NCBI RefSeq assembly: GCF_016917755.1
Contig: NZ_CP070326.1
Location: forward strand, 5,828,001-5,892,000
Reading direction: 5' to 3'
From: Streptomyces noursei
GTDB taxonomy: Bacteria; Actinomycetota; Actinomycetes; Streptomycetales; Streptomycetaceae
DNA length: 64,000 nt
The notes beneath the pieces are model-generated. The model was given only the letters and a program-made list of their open reading frames with translations. It was not told the DNA's origin and searched no databases. Shown piece by piece: positions 14,820 to 23,667 of the stretch (its first letter is position 1; each line of letters opens with the position of its first letter). The position numbers and the translations under genes were made by a program.

Positions 14820-16418
14820 CTACCGCCTTCGCGGCAGGAACACCGCCGGTAGCGCCGCCAGCGCCACAAACCCCACCGCCCAGACATACGTGTGCTGGAA
14901 CGCGTCGGCCAGTTGCGGCGCGAGGTGCCGCACCGCGGTACGCGGCAGGGCGTGGACGGCTTCCAGGCCCCCGGACAGTGCGCGGGGGAGGCGGTCGGTC
15001 AGCGCCCCGGCCAGGAGGACGGACATCAGCGCGCCGCCCACCGAGGCCCCGAGCTGCGGAATGATCGTCATCGTGGTCGAGGCGGCCGGGATGCGGTCGG
15101 CGTCGATGCTCCGGGTCGCCGCGGCCATGGTCGGCATGATCGTCATGCCGACGCCGACGCCCATCAGGGCGAGCGCGGCCATCAGGACCGCGTACGGGGT
15201 GTCGGCGGCCACCTGGGTGGTGAAGGCGAGGAAGCCGGCGGCGGCCAACACCACTCCCGTGGGCACGAGTTTGCCCGGCGCCACCTTGTCGCCCAGCCGG
15301 CCGGCGAACTGCATGGTGATGCCGGTGGCCAGCACCTGCGGAATGCCCAGCAGCCCGGCGCCGGTGGCGCTCTGGCCGCGGACGACCTGGTAGTAGAGCG
15401 GCAGCAGCATCATCGAGCCGAAGTAGCCGCAGGTGAACAGCGCCAGGGTTGCGACCGCCGTGCCGAAGGGGCGGTGCCGCAGCAGGCGCAGATCGAGCAG
15501 CGGCTCGGCCGCGGTCAGCGCGCGGATCACGAAGGCCGCGACGAGGGCGGCCCCGAGCAGGGTCGGCAGCAGTGCGCCGGGGGAGGCGAAGGCGTGGCGT
15601 TCGGCGCCGGTGCTCAGGCCGTAGAGAAGCAGCGCGAGACCGGGGGAGAGGGCCAGCAGGCCGGGCACGTCGAGCCGGCGGGTGGGCTGCGGGGTGTCCC
15701 GGGGGAAGAGGCGGGCGCCCAGCAGGAGGGCGAGCAGGCCGATCGGGACGTTGATCAGGAAGATCCAGCGCCAGGAGACCTGGTCGACCAGGTAGCCGCC
15801 CAGGACCGGGCCGATCAACGGGCCGACGAGGACGGGTATGCCGAGGATGCTCATGATCCGGCCGCGGTGCGCCGGGTCGGAGGCCCGGATCAGGATGGTC
15901 ATGCCGACCGGGGAGACCGCGCCGCCGGCCAGTCCCTGGAGCACCCGGAAGGCGATCAGTGACTCGATGTTCCAGGCGAGCCCGGCCAGCGCGGACCCCA
16001 GGGCGAACGCCCCGATCGCCAGCAGGTACAGGCGCTTGGTGCCGAATCGGCCGATGGCCCAGGCGGTGAGCGGGATGACGGCGGCCAGCGCGAGCGTATA
16101 GCCGGTGACCACCCACTGGATGGCCGCCAGTGGCGCGTGGAAGTCGGCGGAGAGGCGGTTGAGGGCGACGTTGACGACCGTGGTGTCCAGAACGGTCATC
16201 AGCGAGCCCAGCACCACGACGGAGGCCAGGGCGGCGATGCGGGGCGCGCCGTGGCGGCGGGCGTGCCGGGTGGTCGGGCCCGGCGGTCCGGTCCGGTCGG
16301 GTCCGCCAACGGCGGTGCCGGGCGCGGTGGCCGGTGCGGTGGTGGTGGCTGCCGGGGTGGTGGTGGCGGTGGTCGTGGGGGTGGTGGTGTCGGGGCTGGG
16401 GGCGGGCGTCGGCGGCAT
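14820..16418 (-). CDS. DHA2-family MFS drug-efflux transporter
   Basis: A 532-residue proton-driven exporter of the 14-helix DHA2 family (EmrB/QacA type). After a Thr/Pro-rich cytoplasmic leader of about 65 residues come helix 1 with the motif LDTTVVNVALNRL, characteristic of the family, the QWVVTGYTLALAAVIPLTAW segment, the motif-A region IGRFGTKRLYLLAIG, and motif C in helix 5, GPVLGGYLVDQVSWRWIFLINVP. Length and the number of hydrophobic segments fit 14 helices. The start follows a GGGAG site. It stands alone; no adjacent TetR or MarR regulator was found, so the substrate cannot be guessed. Hairpin copy 3 follows the stop. Confidence 0.9.
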   Translation of the reverse strand: MPPTPAPSPDTTTPTTTATTTPAATTTAPATAPGTAVGGPDRTGPPGPTTRHARRHGAPRIAALASVVVLGSLMTVLDTTVVNVALNRLSADFHAPLAAIQWVVTGYTLALAAVIPLTAWAIGRFGTKRLYLLAIGAFALGSALAGLAWNIESLIAFRVLQGLAGGAVSPVGMTILIRASDPAHRGRIMSILGIPVLVGPLIGPVLGGYLVDQVSWRWIFLINVPIGLLALLLGARLFPRDTPQPTRRLDVPGLLALSPGLALLLYGLSTGAERHAFASPGALLPTLLGAALVAAFVIRALTAAEPLLDLRLLRHRPFGTAVATLALFTCGYFGSMMLLPLYYQVVRGQSATGAGLLGIPQVLATGITMQFAGRLGDKVAPGKLVPTGVVLAAAGFLAFTTQVAADTPYAVLMAALALMGVGVGMTIMPTMAAATRSIDADRIPAASTTMTIIPQLGASVGGALMSVLLAGALTDRLPRALSGGLEAVHALPRTAVRHLAPQLADAFQHTYVWAVGFVALAALPAVFLPRRR

Positions 16419-16545
16419 GGTGGGCTCCCGGGCGGAGAAGCGAGTAGGGGTGCCGGCCCGTTCACCGGCCGGCACCCCCACACCCTCGAACCTCAACCGA
16501 ACTTGATGTCAAGCGGTCGGGTGCGGCCCCGAGGAGGCCGTCGGA

Positions 16546-18162
16546 TCACCCCTTGCTGACCGCCGCCAGGATCTCCGGCAGCCGCGCCGCCACCCGGGGA
16601 GCCGCCAGCCGCAGTCCGAGCGTCGCGACCCCGAGTCCGTACACCGCGCCGGCCGGTAGCAGCACCCACAACAGGCCCGAGAGGCCCGCCACATGGAGCC
16701 CGATGGTCAGGGCCAGCAGCGGGGAGGTCAGCGCCGCGGCGGTGAGGAAGCCGCCGAACAGGCTGATCCAGGCGATGCCGGCCTGGCCGGGTGCCACGTT
16801 CTTGTTGCCGTCCGACGGGATGGAATACGGGGACAGCGCCGATGCCATCGCCCCCGTGGCGACCAGCGCGCCCAGGAGGCCCAGCGAGAGCCCGTAGACC
16901 TCCAGGAAGGACGACCACGGGCCGATGAAGGCGGCGGCGCCGACGACGACCAGCGTGACGTACGGGACGGCCACCAGCATCAGGGTCAGCGCCCGGGCCC
17001 GCAGCTCCACGAAGGCGTCGCGCGGGGTGGCGATCGTCGAGGCAACCATCCAGAACGCCGAGGTGTCCTGCCCGAACTGGTTGTACATCTGCAGGCCGAG
17101 CAGCGCGGACGCCGAGAAGGAGGTGTAGATGCTGCCGTTGCCCTGGGCGGCGTAGACGACCGGCAGCAGCAGGCCGAGGCCGAGCGCCATCGCCCAGGAC
17201 ATCTTCGACTTCGGGTCGCGCCAGGCGTAGCGCAGCGTCCGCAGCATGACCGTGCCCGTGCGCCCGCCGGGCAGCAGCCGCGCGAGCCCGCGCTCGGCGC
17301 CGCCGGAGCGGCGCGCGCTGTCCTTCTCCACGGCCTGGAGGGTCGAGGAGTCCGGCGAGGTCATCAGGGCGGTCAGGGTCCGCTGCCACCACCACAGGAG
17401 CAGCGCCAGGGCCACTACCGCCAGTGCCAGGCCGGCCGCCGCGCGCCCGTACGCGCCGTGCCCGGCGTCGTCCACGGCACCGAGCGCGGAGGCCGGCGGC
17501 ACCCAGCGCAGCACCTCGCCCAGCGGCTCCAGGACGGACAGGCCGTCCGGGCTGCCCAGCTGCCGCGCGGCGATGTTGACGCCCTGGGCGCCGAACGCGA
17601 CGAACAGGCCGCCGAGCACGGCGAGGTCGCGGCCCCGGCGGCTGGTCAGCAGCCGCACCGAGGCGGTGGCGACGGCGCGTGCCAGGGCGACGCACACCAG
17701 CACCACCAGGGCGACGGCCAGGACGCCCACGACCGCGGCGGCCGGCCCGTCCGCGACCGCGATCACCGCGCCGGTCGCCAGGACCAGGGTGGTGAGCGGG
17801 CCGAGGCCGACCAGCGACGTCACCAGCAGCGCACGGATCAACGGGCGGGGCCGCAGCGGCAGCATCACCAGCCGGGTCGGGTCCAGGGTCTCGTCGCCGG
17901 TGGGGAAGAACAGCGGCATCACCGCCCATCCCAGGGTGAGGATCCCGGTGAGGGTGACGGCGAGCGTCCCGGCGTGCGGATTGCCGCGCAGCGCCACCAG
18001 GCCGAGCGCGATCGCGGCGGTGAAGAGCAGGCCGACGACGGCCGAGAGGACGTAGGCGGCGGTTCGTCCCGTCGACTGGCGCAGGCCGTTGCGCAGCAGC
18101 GTCAGCTTGAGCCGGACGAAGACCGGGACCAGTGCGGCGGGGGCGGTGGCTTCGGTGCTCAT
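16546..18162 (-). CDS. ABC transporter permease
   Basis: A 538-residue integral membrane protein with about ten to twelve hydrophobic segments in two halves, for example AAYVLSAVVGLLFTAAIAL, LAVTLTGILTLGWAVMPLFF and, near the end, LLALTIGLHVAGLSGLLWVLLP. The segment FPTGDETLDPTRLVMLPL is typical of Streptomyces large ABC permeases. It begins with an ATGA overlap at the end of the ATPase gene, so the two are an exporter unit. A conserved soluble loop around residues 250-310 contains many Arg and Glu residues. Substrate unknown; this architecture is seen for ABC-2 type exporters. Confidence 0.85.
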   Translation of the reverse strand: MSTEATAPAALVPVFVRLKLTLLRNGLRQSTGRTAAYVLSAVVGLLFTAAIALGLVALRGNPHAGTLAVTLTGILTLGWAVMPLFFPTGDETLDPTRLVMLPLRPRPLIRALLVTSLVGLGPLTTLVLATGAVIAVADGPAAAVVGVLAVALVVLVCVALARAVATASVRLLTSRRGRDLAVLGGLFVAFGAQGVNIAARQLGSPDGLSVLEPLGEVLRWVPPASALGAVDDAGHGAYGRAAAGLALAVVALALLLWWWQRTLTALMTSPDSSTLQAVEKDSARRSGGAERGLARLLPGGRTGTVMLRTLRYAWRDPKSKMSWAMALGLGLLLPVVYAAQGNGSIYTSFSASALLGLQMYNQFGQDTSAFWMVASTIATPRDAFVELRARALTLMLVAVPYVTLVVVGAAAFIGPWSSFLEVYGLSLGLLGALVATGAMASALSPYSIPSDGNKNVAPGQAGIAWISLFGGFLTAAALTSPLLALTIGLHVAGLSGLLWVLLPAGAVYGLGVATLGLRLAAPRVAARLPEILAAVSKG

Positions 18163-19004
18163 CGGGCGCCGCCGCCCAGCCAGTCGAGGTTCTGCCCGGC
18201 GCCGCGGCCGCGCGCGCCGACCAGTTCGAGGAACGCGTCCTGGAGCGAGGGTGCGGCGCCGCGCACCTCGGCCAGCGGGCCCTGTGCGCGGATCTTGCCG
18301 GCGGCCATCACCGCGACCCAGTCGCAGAGCGACTCGACCAGCTCCATGACATGGCTGGAGAAGATCACCGTCGCCCCGGAGGAGGTGTAGCGCTCCAGGA
18401 CGCCGCGGATGGTCTGCGCCGACACCGGGTCGACGCCCTCGAAGGGCTCGTCCAGGAAGAGGATCTCCGGGTTGTGCAGCAGCGCGGCGGCCAGCCCGAT
18501 CTTCTTGCGCATGCCCGTGGAGTAGTCCACGACGAGCTTGTGCTGGGAGCCGGACAGATCGAGCACGTCCAGCAGCTGGCCGGCCCGCTTGTCCACCTCG
18601 GCGCCCGCCAGACCGCGCAACCTGCCTATGTAGGCGAGGAGTTCGCGCCCCGAGAGCCGCTCGAACAGGCGCAGTCCCTCGGGCAGCACGCCGATCCGGG
18701 ACTTGACCCCCACCGGGTCCTGCCAGACGTCGTGCCCGCCGATCTCGACCAGTCCGGAATCGGGCCGCAGCAGGCCCGTCACCATGGAGAGGGTGGTCGT
18801 CTTGCCCGCGCCGTTGGGGCCGACCAGGCCGATGAAGTGGCCCGCGGGCAGGGTCAGGTCGATGCCGTGGACGGCGGTCTGCTCGCCGAACCGCTTCCAC
18901 AGGCCCTCGATGCGGACCGCGGGCGGGCCGGCCAGGGCACCGCCCGGGGTCGCGACCGACCCGTACTCCTCTTCCTCTTGCTTCTTTTCCGCTTCGCTGG
19001 CCAC
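18159..19004 (-). CDS. ABC transporter ATP-binding protein
   Basis: A 281-residue ATPase of the ABC-2 exporter type. Walker A is GPNGAGKTT, the signature is YSTGMRKKIGLAAAL (a variant of LSGGQ), Walker B is EILFLDEPFEG, and the switch histidine lies in VIFSSHVMELVE. The GTG start is chosen because GGAGGG stands six bases before it; an ATG 18 codons upstream lacks a good site. An acidic and basic run (EKKQEEEEYG) near the N-terminus is unusual. It is the first gene of a two-gene operon with the permease. Confidence 0.9.
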   Translation of the reverse strand: MASEAEKKQEEEEYGSVATPGGALAGPPAVRIEGLWKRFGEQTAVHGIDLTLPAGHFIGLVGPNGAGKTTTLSMVTGLLRPDSGLVEIGGHDVWQDPVGVKSRIGVLPEGLRLFERLSGRELLAYIGRLRGLAGAEVDKRAGQLLDVLDLSGSQHKLVVDYSTGMRKKIGLAAALLHNPEILFLDEPFEGVDPVSAQTIRGVLERYTSSGATVIFSSHVMELVESLCDWVAVMAAGKIRAQGPLAEVRGAAPSLQDAFLELVGARGRGAGQNLDWLGGGAR

Positions 19005-19101
19005 GGCCTGCCCTCCGACGTCCCCGCAGGGGCCGGGACCTGGCCCCCGTCCAGGCATCCCACGATACGGGCAGGCGCTGACAAACCGGTTCGGGCCTGT
19101 G

Positions 19102-19773
19102 TCAGCGGGCGCGGAGCGCCGCCGCGTCGCGGGCGCAGGCGTACGCCAGCGGGCTGATCAACTCTTCCGCGTCGGGCAGCCAGCGGTTGGTGGCGGTGGG
19201 GCGGCGCGCCCACTGCACCGCGCCGTGCGGCCCCACCCGGGTCGGCGGGGCGGCGATGTACTCGCCCTCGCCGCGGCAGATCAGGTCGAGGGCGGCCGGC
19301 GCCCAGCCGAGGTTCCGCGCCAGGTCCGGGACCTTCGCGGAGGCGCCGGGCAGGACGAGGAAGAGCATCCGGCGGTCGGGGGTGCGGGTCACCGGGCCGA
19401 GTGTCACGCCCAGCCGCTCCATACGGGCCAGTGCCAGGCAGCCCGCCATCTCCGGCACGTCGAGAGCCTCGAACGTCCGGCCCGTGGGCAGCAGGATCGA
19501 TGCCCGCGGGTGCTTGCTCCACATCCGGCGGACCGCGGTGGCGCTGCCGGTGGCCGTGCCGGCCCAGCCCGGTGCGGTCGGATGGGCGCCGGGCAAGGGG
19601 CAGTTGGCGGCGTCGCACGAGCAGCGCGGCCGGTCCCCGTCGTGCTCCAGCCATGCGCCGGGGAACACCTCCCAATGGCGCTCCTCCGCGTAACGCACCG
19701 CAGTTTCGATGAGTTGCTCGCCGCGCTGTTTGGGGATCTGCGGGGCTCCTGTGACTCCGATGGTCTCTTCCAC
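19102..19773 (-). CDS. bifunctional DNA primase/polymerase-like protein
   Basis: A 223-residue protein resembling the Prim-Pol domain found alone in many Streptomyces chromosomes. It opens with QLIETAVRYAEERHWEVFPGAWLE, has a cysteine-bearing stretch CSCDAANCPLPGAHP as in primase-polymerase proteins, then WSKHPRASILLPTGRTFEALDVP, and ends GGGEYIAAPPTRV-like sequence followed by WLPDAEEL. Acidic residues expected for the polymerase site are present but I cannot place all of them, so activity is uncertain; many such stand-alone copies may have another role. The start is ambiguous: GTG at 19773 is used, TTG or ATG codons lie just upstream. Confidence 0.75.
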   Translation of the reverse strand: MEETIGVTGAPQIPKQRGEQLIETAVRYAEERHWEVFPGAWLEHDGDRPRCSCDAANCPLPGAHPTAPGWAGTATGSATAVRRMWSKHPRASILLPTGRTFEALDVPEMAGCLALARMERLGVTLGPVTRTPDRRMLFLVLPGASAKVPDLARNLGWAPAALDLICRGEGEYIAAPPTRVGPHGAVQWARRPTATNRWLPDAEELISPLAYACARDAAALRAR

Positions 19774-20241
19774 GCAGATGACAACTGCACGTGTCACCAA
19801 GGGTTACGGCCGAATGGGTGACTGCCCCGGCGCATCGTTCCAGCACGTGGGGCGCATGGATGCACCAGTGGGGGCGCGTGTGCGGATGGGGCCCGCGGAG
19901 CGGGTAGCCACCTGCGTGACGGGCGGAGAGGCCGCCCGGCGGACGGCCGGTGCAGCAGGGGAGAGCTGCATCGCCCGCCGTGACCGGTGCACGGGCACCG
20001 AGCGCCCCCTCCTCGTGGACCAGCCCCTCGCGGCACGGACGTCGGGATGCCGCGCTTCGTACGACGACGCACGGGTATCGCGCACATCACAGGCATCCCG
20101 GGCATCGGCTGCGAAGTGCGTCGCCCGGTTCGTACTGCGTATATCCCGGATGTCTCGGATATCCGGGATATGTACGGGGAATTGATCGCGGGGACGGCGT
20201 TCGCCGGTGAACGCGCAGCAGCAGTACAGGGGGTACACACC
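19774..20241. other. divergent control region with a strong palindrome
   Basis: 468 bases between the primase/polymerase-like gene (minus) and the helix-turn-helix regulator (plus). It is AT-richer than its surroundings near 20130-20180, where an extended inverted repeat lies 70 bases before the regulator start. No gene was found; the open frame running through it lacks a ribosome binding site. Confidence 0.55.
20131..20176. promoter_or_regulatory. operator-like inverted repeat upstream of the regulator gene
   Basis: ATATCCCGGAT at 20141-20151 and ATCCGGGATAT at 20161-20171 are perfect inverted arms around the spacer GTCTCGGAT. Outer CGTAC (20131-20135) and GTACG (20172-20176) add a second inverted pair. 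The symmetry, AT content and position 66 bases before the start codon suggest a binding site for a dimeric regulator, perhaps the protein encoded just downstream. Confidence 0.65.
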
Positions 20242-21633
20242 ATGGCCGCCAGGCCACTCGTCGCGCGCCAGCCCAATGAACGGCTGCAGGCGCTCATCCA
20301 AGAAGCCGCGTGCTCCAACGCGGGGCTGGCCCGCCGCGTCAACATGTGCGGCGCGGAACACGGTCTAGACCTGCGCTACGACAAGACATCCGTGGCCCGC
20401 TGGCTGCGCGGACAACAGCCGCGGGGCCGCGCCCCGGCCATCATCGCCGAGGCGCTGGGCCGCAAACTGGGCCGCACGGTCACCATCGACGAGATCGGGA
20501 TGGCCGACGGGAAGAACCTCGCGTCCGGGGTGGGGCTGCAGTTCTCGCCGACCGTCCTCGGGGCCATCGAGCAGGTCTGTGAACTATGGCGCAGCGACGT
20601 CGGACGGCGGGACTTCCTCAGCGGGTCCACGGTCGCCGCCTCCGCGCTGGTCGAGCCCAGCCGGGACTGGCTGATCACCGGGACGGACACCCAGGTGTCC
20701 CGCAACGCCGGTGCAAGAGTGGGCATTTCAGACGTCGCGGCCGTACGGGCCATGACGTCGGCGCTCAGTGAACTGGACCACCGCTTCGGCTCGGGGCACG
20801 TCCGGCCGGTCGTCGTGCACTACCTCAACAGCGTCGTCTCCGGGCTGCTGGCGGGGTCGTACCGGGAGGCGGTGGGGCGGGAACTCTTCGCCGCCGTCGC
20901 GCGGTTGACCGAACTGGGCGGCTACATGGCCGTCGACACCGGGCAGCCGGGCCTGGCGCAGCGCTACTACATCCAGGCGCTGCGGCTGGCGCAGGCGGCC
21001 GGCGACCGCGGCTACGGCGGCTATGTGCTGGCCGCCAGCATGAGCCACCTGGCCGCCTCGCTGGGGAACCCGCGGGAGATCGCCCAGCTGGCGCGGGCCG
21101 CCCAGGAGGGGGCGCGGGGGCAGGTCACGCCCAGGGCGGAGGCGATGTTCTTCGCCGCGGAGGCGCGCGGCCACGCCCTGATGGGCGACGCCCGGGCCTT
21201 CCAGTCGGTGGCGGGCCGGGCGGTCGCCGCGATGGAGCGCGCCGAGGCGGTGGCCGAAACGGGCGACGACCCGGCCTGGATCGGCCACTTCGACCCGGCG
21301 TACCTGGCCGACGAACTGGCCCACTGCCACCGTGACTTGGGGCAGCCGATCCCGGCCGCACAGCGTGCGCAGGAGGCGCTCGACGGCCATCCGGCGGGCC
21401 GGGCGCGCCGCCGCGCCATCGGGCTGGCACTGCTGGCCAGCGCCCAGGTGCAGCAGCGGGAGGTGGAGTTGGCCTGCCATACGGGCACCCAGGCGGTCGA
21501 GCTGCTGGGCGGGCTGCGCACGGACCGCGGCGCGGAATACCTGGAGGAATTCCGGCATCGTTTGGTGCCGTATCAGGACGAACCCGTCGTAAGGGAATTC
21601 ACCGCCCGGATGGAACTCCGCGCCGCGGCGTGA
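20242..21633 (+). CDS. helix-turn-helix/TPR-type differentiation regulator (NsdA-like)
   Basis: A 463-residue regulator. The N-terminal 100 residues form a DNA-binding region with NAGLARRVN and DKTSVARWLRGQQPRGRAP; the rest is helical repeats of TPR character, such as GQPGLAQRYYIQALRLAQAAGDR and LGNPREIAQLARAAQEGARG. This layout is that of the Streptomyces NsdA/NsdB proteins, which repress development and antibiotic production; the family assignment is from memory and which paralogue it is remains open. The ATG is preceded by an AGGGGGT ribosome binding site. A striking palindrome lies 66 bases upstream, so autoregulation is plausible. It is followed, after 258 bases, by a membrane protein gene. 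Confidence 0.8.
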   Translation: MAARPLVARQPNERLQALIQEAACSNAGLARRVNMCGAEHGLDLRYDKTSVARWLRGQQPRGRAPAIIAEALGRKLGRTVTIDEIGMADGKNLASGVGLQFSPTVLGAIEQVCELWRSDVGRRDFLSGSTVAASALVEPSRDWLITGTDTQVSRNAGARVGISDVAAVRAMTSALSELDHRFGSGHVRPVVVHYLNSVVSGLLAGSYREAVGRELFAAVARLTELGGYMAVDTGQPGLAQRYYIQALRLAQAAGDRGYGGYVLAASMSHLAASLGNPREIAQLARAAQEGARGQVTPRAEAMFFAAEARGHALMGDARAFQSVAGRAVAAMERAEAVAETGDDPAWIGHFDPAYLADELAHCHRDLGQPIPAAQRAQEALDGHPAGRARRRAIGLALLASAQVQQREVELACHTGTQAVELLGGLRTDRGAEYLEEFRHRLVPYQDEPVVREFTARMELRAAA

Positions 21634-21891
21634 GCAACGCCTCAAGAAGAGGCGGTGAGCCGCCGCGGCGGGGGTCGTGGACGGGCGGAAGGAGGAATCG
21701 GCCGAAGGGCGTTCGGCCGTGCGCTGCCGGGGCGGGCCGGGATTCCGGCCCGCCCGTCGCGCGGTCGGCGGCGCGGCGGGCGCGGTCCGCCGCTGCCCGG
21801 TGCGGTGACCAGGACACATGGTCGAACGTTGCTGCGAACCGGTAGCGTGCAGCCGACGATTCCGTAGGTCTGCACGATGGTAGGAGTCCCG

Positions 21892-23643
21892 GTGACGCAG
21901 AGCGGACAGGGCAACGACCCGCAGAATTCTGCGGCAGGCCCGGCCAGGGAGGGCATAGTCCTGCCCGCCGGCGGCGGCGACGCATGGGCGTCCGACCAGC
22001 AGGCCGCGCCCCCGGCCGGCCAGCCCTGGGGGCAGCCCTGGGGGCCGGGCCAGCAGCCGGCCGCCCAGCCCGGCGGCGCGCCGGGCGGGCCGCAGCCGTA
22101 CGCTCAGGGCCCGGCACAGGGCTACCCGGCCGTTCCCCCGGCGCATGCACCGGCTCCGCAGGTTTCCGCGCCGTCCCTGCAGCCCGGCGGGCAGCAGCTG
22201 CCGCCGCAGAACCAGGGCTTCCCGCAGCAGCCCCAGGAGCAGCCGCAGACGCCGCCCATGCCGGGCGCTCCCCCCGCGATGCCGCCCCAGGCGGGCCCGC
22301 CGGCCGCCGGGCCGCTGCCGCCGCACGCCGCCGGCGCCGACGCGACCACCGTCCTCTCCCTCGGCGGCCGGTCGGGGCGGCAGCCCGCGCCCGGCGCCCT
22401 GCCGCCCCAGAACGCCCCCTACGCCGGCCAGCAGCCCGCCCCGGCCGGTGAACTGGTCCGTGCGACCCCACAGGCCGGCGCGCCGCTGCCGCCGGTCGCC
22501 GGGGACGCCGAGGCGACCACCTTCCTGCCGCCCGTCGCCGGCGGCCCCGGTGCCGCCCCGCTGCCGCCCGAGGCGTCGGCCGCCGCGGAGCCCCGCGACG
22601 CGGCCACCCAGATGCTGCGGGCGATCAAGCCGAACGACGCGCCGCCGCGGGGCGGCCAGCCCCTGCCCGGCAGTATGGACGGCTCCGAGGCCACCCAGCT
22701 GATACCGCCGGTCGGGGGCGGCGTCCCCGGGGCCGGGATGCCCACCCCGCCGCCCGGCGCGCCGTTCGGCGCCGGGCCCGGTGCTCTCGGCGACCGGCCG
22801 ACGCCCGCCGAGTTCGACGGCCTGTTCCGCGACGGACCGGCCGCCCCGGGCGCGTCCGCCGCCCCGGACTCCACCGCGCAGCTGCCGCGCTTCGACAACC
22901 AGGCGGCCCACCCGCCCTACGGTCAACAGGGCGGCCCCGGCGGCCCGTTCGCCCCCGGTGGCGGCCAGGGCCAGTACGCCTCCTACGAGGAGGACGGCGG
23001 CGGGCGGCGCAAGATCCCCGCCGCAGCGATCGTCGGCGTGATCGTGGTTGCGCTGGCGGGCGTCGGCCTCGGCGTCGGCTGGGCGCTCAGCGGCGGCAGC
23101 GACGACGATGCCGGCCCGAAGAAGCAGGACACCGGCACCACTAAGGCCAAGACGGCCAACGGCGACGCCTCCAAGTCGGCCGACGACCCGGCCGCCAGCC
23201 AGGCCAAGGGCCTGGACGCGCTGCTCGCCGACAGCAACAACAGCCGCTCCGCGGTCATCGGCGCCGTCCAGAACATCAAGGGCTGCAACAACCTCGACGG
23301 CGCGGCCAGCGACCTGCGGTCCGCCGCGGGGCAGCGCAACGACCTGGTCAAGCGGCTCCAGCAGCTCCCCGTGGACAAGCTCCCGAACAGCGGCGAGCTG
23401 ACCGCCGCGCTGACCAAGGCGTGGCAGTCCTCGGCCGCCGCCGACAACCACTACGCGGCCTGGGCCGACAAGGCCGCCGGCAAGGGCGGCTGCGACAAGG
23501 GCCACGCCAAGGGCGGCAAGGAGGCCGGCCAGGGGAACGCCGCCAGCGGTGCGGCCACCCAGGCCAAGCAGCAGGCGGCGGGCCTGTGGAACCCGATCGC
23601 GCAGAAGTACGGCCTGCGGGAGCACCAGCCCGAGCAGCTGTGA
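21892..23643 (+). CDS. proline-rich single-pass membrane protein
   Basis: A 583-residue protein of unknown function. The first 365 residues are a disordered Pro/Gly/Gln/Ala-rich cytoplasmic region, then comes one membrane helix (about 370-395, IPAAAIVGVIVVALAGVGLGVGWAL in part), a Lys/Thr/Asp linker, and an extracytoplasmic helical domain of about 170 residues starting near AKGLDALLADSNNSR that has a conserved-looking cysteine pair. Within the disordered part the motif (D/E)ATT-L or ATQ-L recurs five times. The start is GTG with GGAG seven bases before it; ATG at 21877 is an alternative. Similar proteins are common in Streptomyces, often as kinase substrates, but no function is known to me. 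Confidence 0.75.
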   Translation: MTQSGQGNDPQNSAAGPAREGIVLPAGGGDAWASDQQAAPPAGQPWGQPWGPGQQPAAQPGGAPGGPQPYAQGPAQGYPAVPPAHAPAPQVSAPSLQPGGQQLPPQNQGFPQQPQEQPQTPPMPGAPPAMPPQAGPPAAGPLPPHAAGADATTVLSLGGRSGRQPAPGALPPQNAPYAGQQPAPAGELVRATPQAGAPLPPVAGDAEATTFLPPVAGGPGAAPLPPEASAAAEPRDAATQMLRAIKPNDAPPRGGQPLPGSMDGSEATQLIPPVGGGVPGAGMPTPPPGAPFGAGPGALGDRPTPAEFDGLFRDGPAAPGASAAPDSTAQLPRFDNQAAHPPYGQQGGPGGPFAPGGGQGQYASYEEDGGGRRKIPAAAIVGVIVVALAGVGLGVGWALSGGSDDDAGPKKQDTGTTKAKTANGDASKSADDPAASQAKGLDALLADSNNSRSAVIGAVQNIKGCNNLDGAASDLRSAAGQRNDLVKRLQQLPVDKLPNSGELTAALTKAWQSSAAADNHYAAWADKAAGKGGCDKGHAKGGKEAGQGNAASGAATQAKQQAAGLWNPIAQKYGLREHQPEQL

Positions 23644-23667
23644 GCCGTCGGCCGGCGGGCCGGCGCG

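Noticed and set aside
20728..23625. 965-codon minus-strand open frame opposite the NsdA-like and proline-rich genes
   Set aside because: Composition is repetitive Gly/Arg/Val, no ribosome site and no domain; it is the complement of the coding strand.
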